Assembly (NCBI GenBank): GCA_033182465.1
Contig: CP137318.1
Coordinates: 1,736,001-1,800,000 of the forward strand
Direction: 5' to 3'
DNA: 64,000 bases
DNA from: Sanghuangporus weigelae
Lineage: Eukaryota; Basidiomycota; Agaricomycetes; Hymenochaetales; Hymenochaetaceae
The notes under the pieces: model-generated
Seen by the model: the letters and a program-made list of their open reading frames with translations, nothing else
The model's database searches: none
Told to the model about the DNA's origin: nothing
Position numbers and translations under genes: made by a program
Shown: one piece after another, positions 59,758 through 64,000 of the stretch
How positions within the stretch are numbered: position 1 is the stretch's first letter
How the letters are laid out: each line of letters opens with the position of its first letter

Positions 59758-60209
59758 TCGGCAGCGTCAGCATTAAAGATGGGCGACAGACTCAAGCATG
59801 TCCACTGACGATTATCCTTGCTAACATTCATGATTCTTGGCTTTCTCGAGCATATGGCTCATTGGATGCTTCTTGTTTCATCCCTTATACCCTTGAGGTT
59901 CAGAATCACTGATGGAATTTCAGCTAATTCACTCATTTAATATGCCTTCCAAGCTGATGTTACAGTACTTCGTTCTTCGACGCGCCTCCCAAGGTGGACG
60001 CATCGCATTTCTTCGTTCATATCAAAGACGCGCATTCTTTTGTTTTTAACGCTCGTTTACCCTCTTGCACGTCTGTACACTGTTTGTTTATACAATACAA
60101 AAAGTGGAGCCTAATGAATCAGTGCGTCTGGATCTACATACAACTCTGTGTACCTCCTATCACAAATGCAAGAAAGGAATCAAATGTAGAGGTTCTTCTA
60201 CCACGAGGA
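59758..60209. other. Convergent 3' region
   Basis: Tail-to-tail spacer between the glucan gene and the ubiquitin ligase gene. No exon is supported. Confidence 0.5.
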
Positions 60210-63200
60210 TCAGCTCGGCGCAGCGGAAAGGGCTTCTAGCTTGTCAAGGATTCTAGTGAGAGGAATAATGCCACCTCCAGTCAACCTAGGCACGGCCAGC
60301 TCGCCATTGTCATCTTCTGATTCCTTAGTTATCCTACTCTTCTCAATAAGACTGCGCGCACTGGTAATGACCTTTGCAAGCTTCCCTCGGGTGATGTAAA
60401 TGTCTTTGATAACGTCCTCTAGACCACCGACAGGGACCTCAAGCGCGCGACGGACGAAACCTCGAGAAAGGACATACGCTTTCTCATTGTACAATCTGCT
60501 GTTGACCTTGCCTTCGGCCGTACCCCTTAGCTTCTCATAAGCGGGCTCGCAATACCACCTATAATTGATTGGAGACTGTCAGTGAATACAAGAAAGGAAA
60601 GTACGGAAAAGAGCACTTACGGCTCTTTCACAAGCACAAGACCCTGGATAGAAACGAAGGCTTGAAGAAGAGATGATCTTGCTGGATTCCACGATTCACT
60701 TCGGTCCCCTGCCCATGTCCCGAGGATGGAAAGACACACTTTTCCCTCCTCATACAAATTGGGATTGACACGGCCATTTCCTATCATCAGGCAATAAAAA
60801 ATCAACCTGGGTTTTTCAAGGATTATTAGGAAGTGTTCATACCGTTTGTCCAACTATGGAAGTGTGCAATAGGTGGACTCTGTGGGAAATTGCCATCGAG
60901 CTTCCAGTCTATGACAAATGGAGCATCTTCGTAGGGTGTGTTTTCTGGGCCAATTATGAGACACCTCAAGAGATCTGTACGGTCTTCATAGGTTCGCACA
61001 ATGATCGATTCTATCGAGGGGCGTCAGCAGTAGGACAAACGAGAGATGCACGATTAATTCACCTGGGAGACTTGTCGAAAGGGCTCGGTACTCTTTCGAC
61101 AGACGAGCCATAAACTGTCGTGAAGGTTGGTCTGCTGTAGTCTCGAAGAAGGCGTGATCTGGAGGCGCGGACGGAAGTATATCAAAGCGTTTCCATGAAG
61201 GTTCTATAGGAGGCTGTTTCCGGACAATGTCAGTCGACATCCTCGAAATTTCAGAGCACTCAGGTTTGGGCGTGGAAGAGGCTTGTGGCTGAATGTTATC
61301 AACACCTTCTCCAGGGGACGGCCAGGCTCCTGGAACTACGCCATTACCATGTGCGACGGCGTCAGGAGTTGTGATCTCATCGACTTCCATTGAGTCTGCC
61401 ATATCATAAAGATCGCTAAGGGCTTCATCCACATCTTCATCCACATCTTCATCCACCCAATCCTCTTCTGACCCATCGTCAAATTGCTGCCATCGCCCAT
61501 CCTCAGTTTGTACCTCATAAGTACCTTCATCGCCATGAAGAGAATCATATACACTATGGCTATCCGATAGTTCATCACCCCAGAGGTCTTCAAGCTGTTC
61601 GAGGCCATCATGAAGTCTAGTTATTCTTTCCAAAGGAACGTCGACTTTGCGAAGATCAGGTAGAGTAACTTTCACTAGATCATCAAGACGAAGCTATTGC
61701 GCCGATCGATTAGCACAGCCAAAAGCAGGCATAGAAGGCAGCTCACATTCGTGACTTCACCGAACCAATCTATTTCGCACCTGCCTGGCTCGGGTCTCTT
61801 GATTTTATCGTCTTCAGCCGGTTCGTCTTTCTGCGCGATCATGCGACCAATCCTATCCAACTCCTTCCTCCATCCCGAAAGTTCCCCAGTCTCTTCGTCC
61901 TCGAAAGGTAATTCATGAACCCATGACTCGAGTTCACCTATGCTAGAGAAACAGTAAGCTGTCCATTATTTAACTGTCAATAGAGCAGAGATGAACCTTG
62001 GAACCATTGGTTTCAGACACCCGTTCGTATCACCTTCCCTGTGGATAAAGACCAAGTCTCCCCGGCGAACGCCGAACGCTTCTTGTGGATTGCTCTGGTT
62101 AGCAGCTGCACCATGAGCATCCAATTCGAGAACAGAAACCACTTCACGACGTCCACTATAAAGAACAATCTCCGCAGTTCGTTCCGAGGCATTCACAGAC
62201 TGCACAACGGCACCATGTCTCTCGTCTTCCGTCTTCCAAATGACATGATCCCCAGGCCTAAAAAGATCAGCTCGTATAAAATACATTTTAATCATTCCTA
62301 GCGCTTACCAGCAATCATATTCATCGGGATTTAGGTAGGGTATCAATTCAGTGGAGCGAGCCCTTTCCGTTGAACCATTCTGCCAGAGTAGATCCACTGT
62401 TGTTTCTGTCTCGCATATAACGAACGTTTCTACTCGTATGATTCCTGCTTTTTGGTCCTCTTGGCCATGTACAGTAAGGACGTGTTCCGGTACTGACTTG
62501 AGGATGAGGCGGTCTCCAACTCGTGGCAATTGGTCATTCATTCCACGTAATAACGTCAATTGCGAAATGTCCTTTCCATACCAGAACTGCTTCGGTCGGT
62601 TACGTTTCGACGCTTCTTCTGGAGTAAGCTAGCCGAATGTCATTAGAAACAAGAGGGTAATAGAAGGCAGAGTTCATACAGATTGATTAACTGCCATCCA
62701 AGCCACAGCACATACGGTATGCTTGACAGATACCACCAAATCCTCGGAAGAAGGTCGAAGTTCACCCATAAAATACGATATTAGGCCTTGAATTCCCTGT
62801 TCCGGAGGAGCTGGTAATATGTCCTGGAGAAGGCTCGGAATGCGTCTCAATCTCAGATATTTCAACAAACGTACCGGTCCTCGTTCGCCAACCACAAGAT
62901 GCGCACTGATTTCTGGAAGGCGCACCAATGAGCCATCTGACGTCTGGATGACAGACTCATCAAAGAACTGTAAGGATATTAATATCGACTATGACTATAG
63001 GAGCAACAACAGGCGCACCTCTTGAATTTGCCCGACCCAATCATTATAGACAACGAAGTCTCCTACTGCAATATCATCGAATTCTTTGATATCATCCACA
63101 GACTTCCAGTCCCCCAACTAAAGATCACAGATGTAAGCAGGATAAATTTATATACATCATACATATCAGCTTACCTTGATGCCGGAGACCGCATGCGCAA

Positions 63201-63780
63201 CCTTCAAAGATTCCTATTGAACAATAGAATTCCGAATCAAGTACCCGCACACGTACCTTGAATCTGACATGAACGTCCGTAACGACGGCTGACTGAACGT
63301 CTTCAAAACTGCGCTTGCAAATGTCTCCCGTCTGCGAATTTTGCTTTGATTGAAGAGTCGGAGACGAACTGAGCAAAGAGCGGCCCTCACCTGCATCGGA
63401 CGGTCAATGAGCCTGAATGAGGACTCTGGGAGGATTTCACGCATGTTATTTGGAAAGAAGGAGACGCCGACTTCCCCAGGTTTAAGAGGACGAAGGAGAG
63501 GGTCCATTGTCGGTCCTTGAATTTGCATGTCGTCACTGTCATGCCAGCACCGCTGGTGGTACACAGAGAACGAGAATCAGTCACGTACTATGTAACAGAT
63601 GCATAGCCAGTAGTGCTACATACCATCACGATCCCATATGTGGAGGAATTAGACGGGTCATCGATGCGCTGAACGATATCCTCTCCAAAGAGCTACTTCA
63701 GGATTGGGTGAAATGAATAGATGGAGACAGAATAGCTGTATTACCTTCGTCCTTGCCTGCCTAGGCGCATTATTACTCAT
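60210..63780 (-). CDS. UBE2O: UBE2O-type E2/E3 hybrid ubiquitin ligase
   Basis: Large protein that acts as both ubiquitin-conjugating enzyme and ligase. The start is ATG 63780 ([12 protein letters not shown], then intron and [12 protein letters not shown]); the stop is at 60210. About a dozen exons are needed. The N-terminal two-thirds holds repeated SH3-like conserved regions, for example [20 protein letters not shown] and [12 protein letters not shown] very acidic linker ([14 protein letters not shown]) follows, then an E2 fold starting [18 protein letters not shown]. It carries the active-site Cys in [16 protein letters not shown] and continues [15 protein letters not shown]. The C-terminus is helical. 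Interior exon edges were not all fixed. Interpreted length is about 1,000 residues. Confidence 0.87.
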
Positions 63781-64000
63781 TATTGGTGTATAGACTATAT
63801 GGTATGGAACGGAACAAGAAAGCTGAGATACAGCAACAGCTTCAGATCACATCTCATACTCAGGATTAGTCATGTCGATCCATTTTGGACGATCTTCAAG
63901 TCCTCCCTAAATACAAATGTGTATCTATACAACATGAACTGCACGCGAGACTTTATTAAACTGACTCTGGAGGGTCTGTTAAGGCCCTACTCATAGAATC
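63781..64000. other. Right edge, no gene seen
   Basis: Upstream region of the UBE2O-type gene. No supported exon lies in these 220 bases. Confidence 0.5.

Overview
The window is nuclear DNA of a filamentous basidiomycete, most likely an Agaricomycete. Nearly every gene is split by 50-65 nt GT-AG introns, several exons are tiny (5-18 nt), genes lie close together on both strands, and the gene set is fungal: a HET-C homologue, a KRE6/SKN1 glucan protein, a glyoxylate/methylcitrate lyase, fungal bHLH and homeodomain factors, and PB1, F-box and WD40 proteins. I joined most exons by reading frame. For 14 multi-exon models every exon was placed and the total coding length is divisible by three.

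Bases 1-7.9 kb are a nested transposon graveyard. A LINE on the minus strand (endonuclease, then reverse transcriptase) is cut by a complete solo LTR. A second copy of that LTR starts off the left edge. Between them lies a tandemly duplicated ~460 bp unit, one copy of which took a 1.5 kb TG...CA insertion. An intron-containing tRNA-Lys follows at 8.03 kb.

8.5-29.1 kb: isocitrate/2-methylisocitrate lyase (-), Mediator subunit 11 (+), tubulin cofactor A (-), bHLH factor 1 (-), a four-span membrane protein (-), a long gene-poor stretch, bHLH factor 2 (-, paralogue of factor 1), HET-C (-) and ketopantoate reductase (-). 29.1-31.1 kb is an AT-rich divergent intergenic region holding at least three inverted-repeat elements, two of them nested in a larger mariner-like one.

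31.1-48.9 kb: aldo-keto reductase (+), PB1/coiled-coil/UBA-like protein (+), F-box protein (+), WDR75/Nan1 (+), homeodomain protein (-), FSP1/AIFM2-like oxidoreductase (-), GNL1-type GTPase (+) and PP2C phosphatase (+). 49.1-63.8 kb: acylcarnitine carrier (-), a gene-poor stretch, N-acetylglutamate synthase (+), an unrecognised protein (-), KRE6-type glucan protein (+) and UBE2O-type ubiquitin ligase (-).

The genes do not form one pathway or cluster. Several are mitochondrial (carrier, N-acetylglutamate synthase, probably the lyase), two belong to ribosome biogenesis, and the rest are regulatory or cell-wall genes. I found no clearly new system. The most interesting signals are the nested elements with readable insertion sites, two GC-AG introns, the micro-exons, the bHLH pair, and a PB1 protein that looks like an autophagy receptor.
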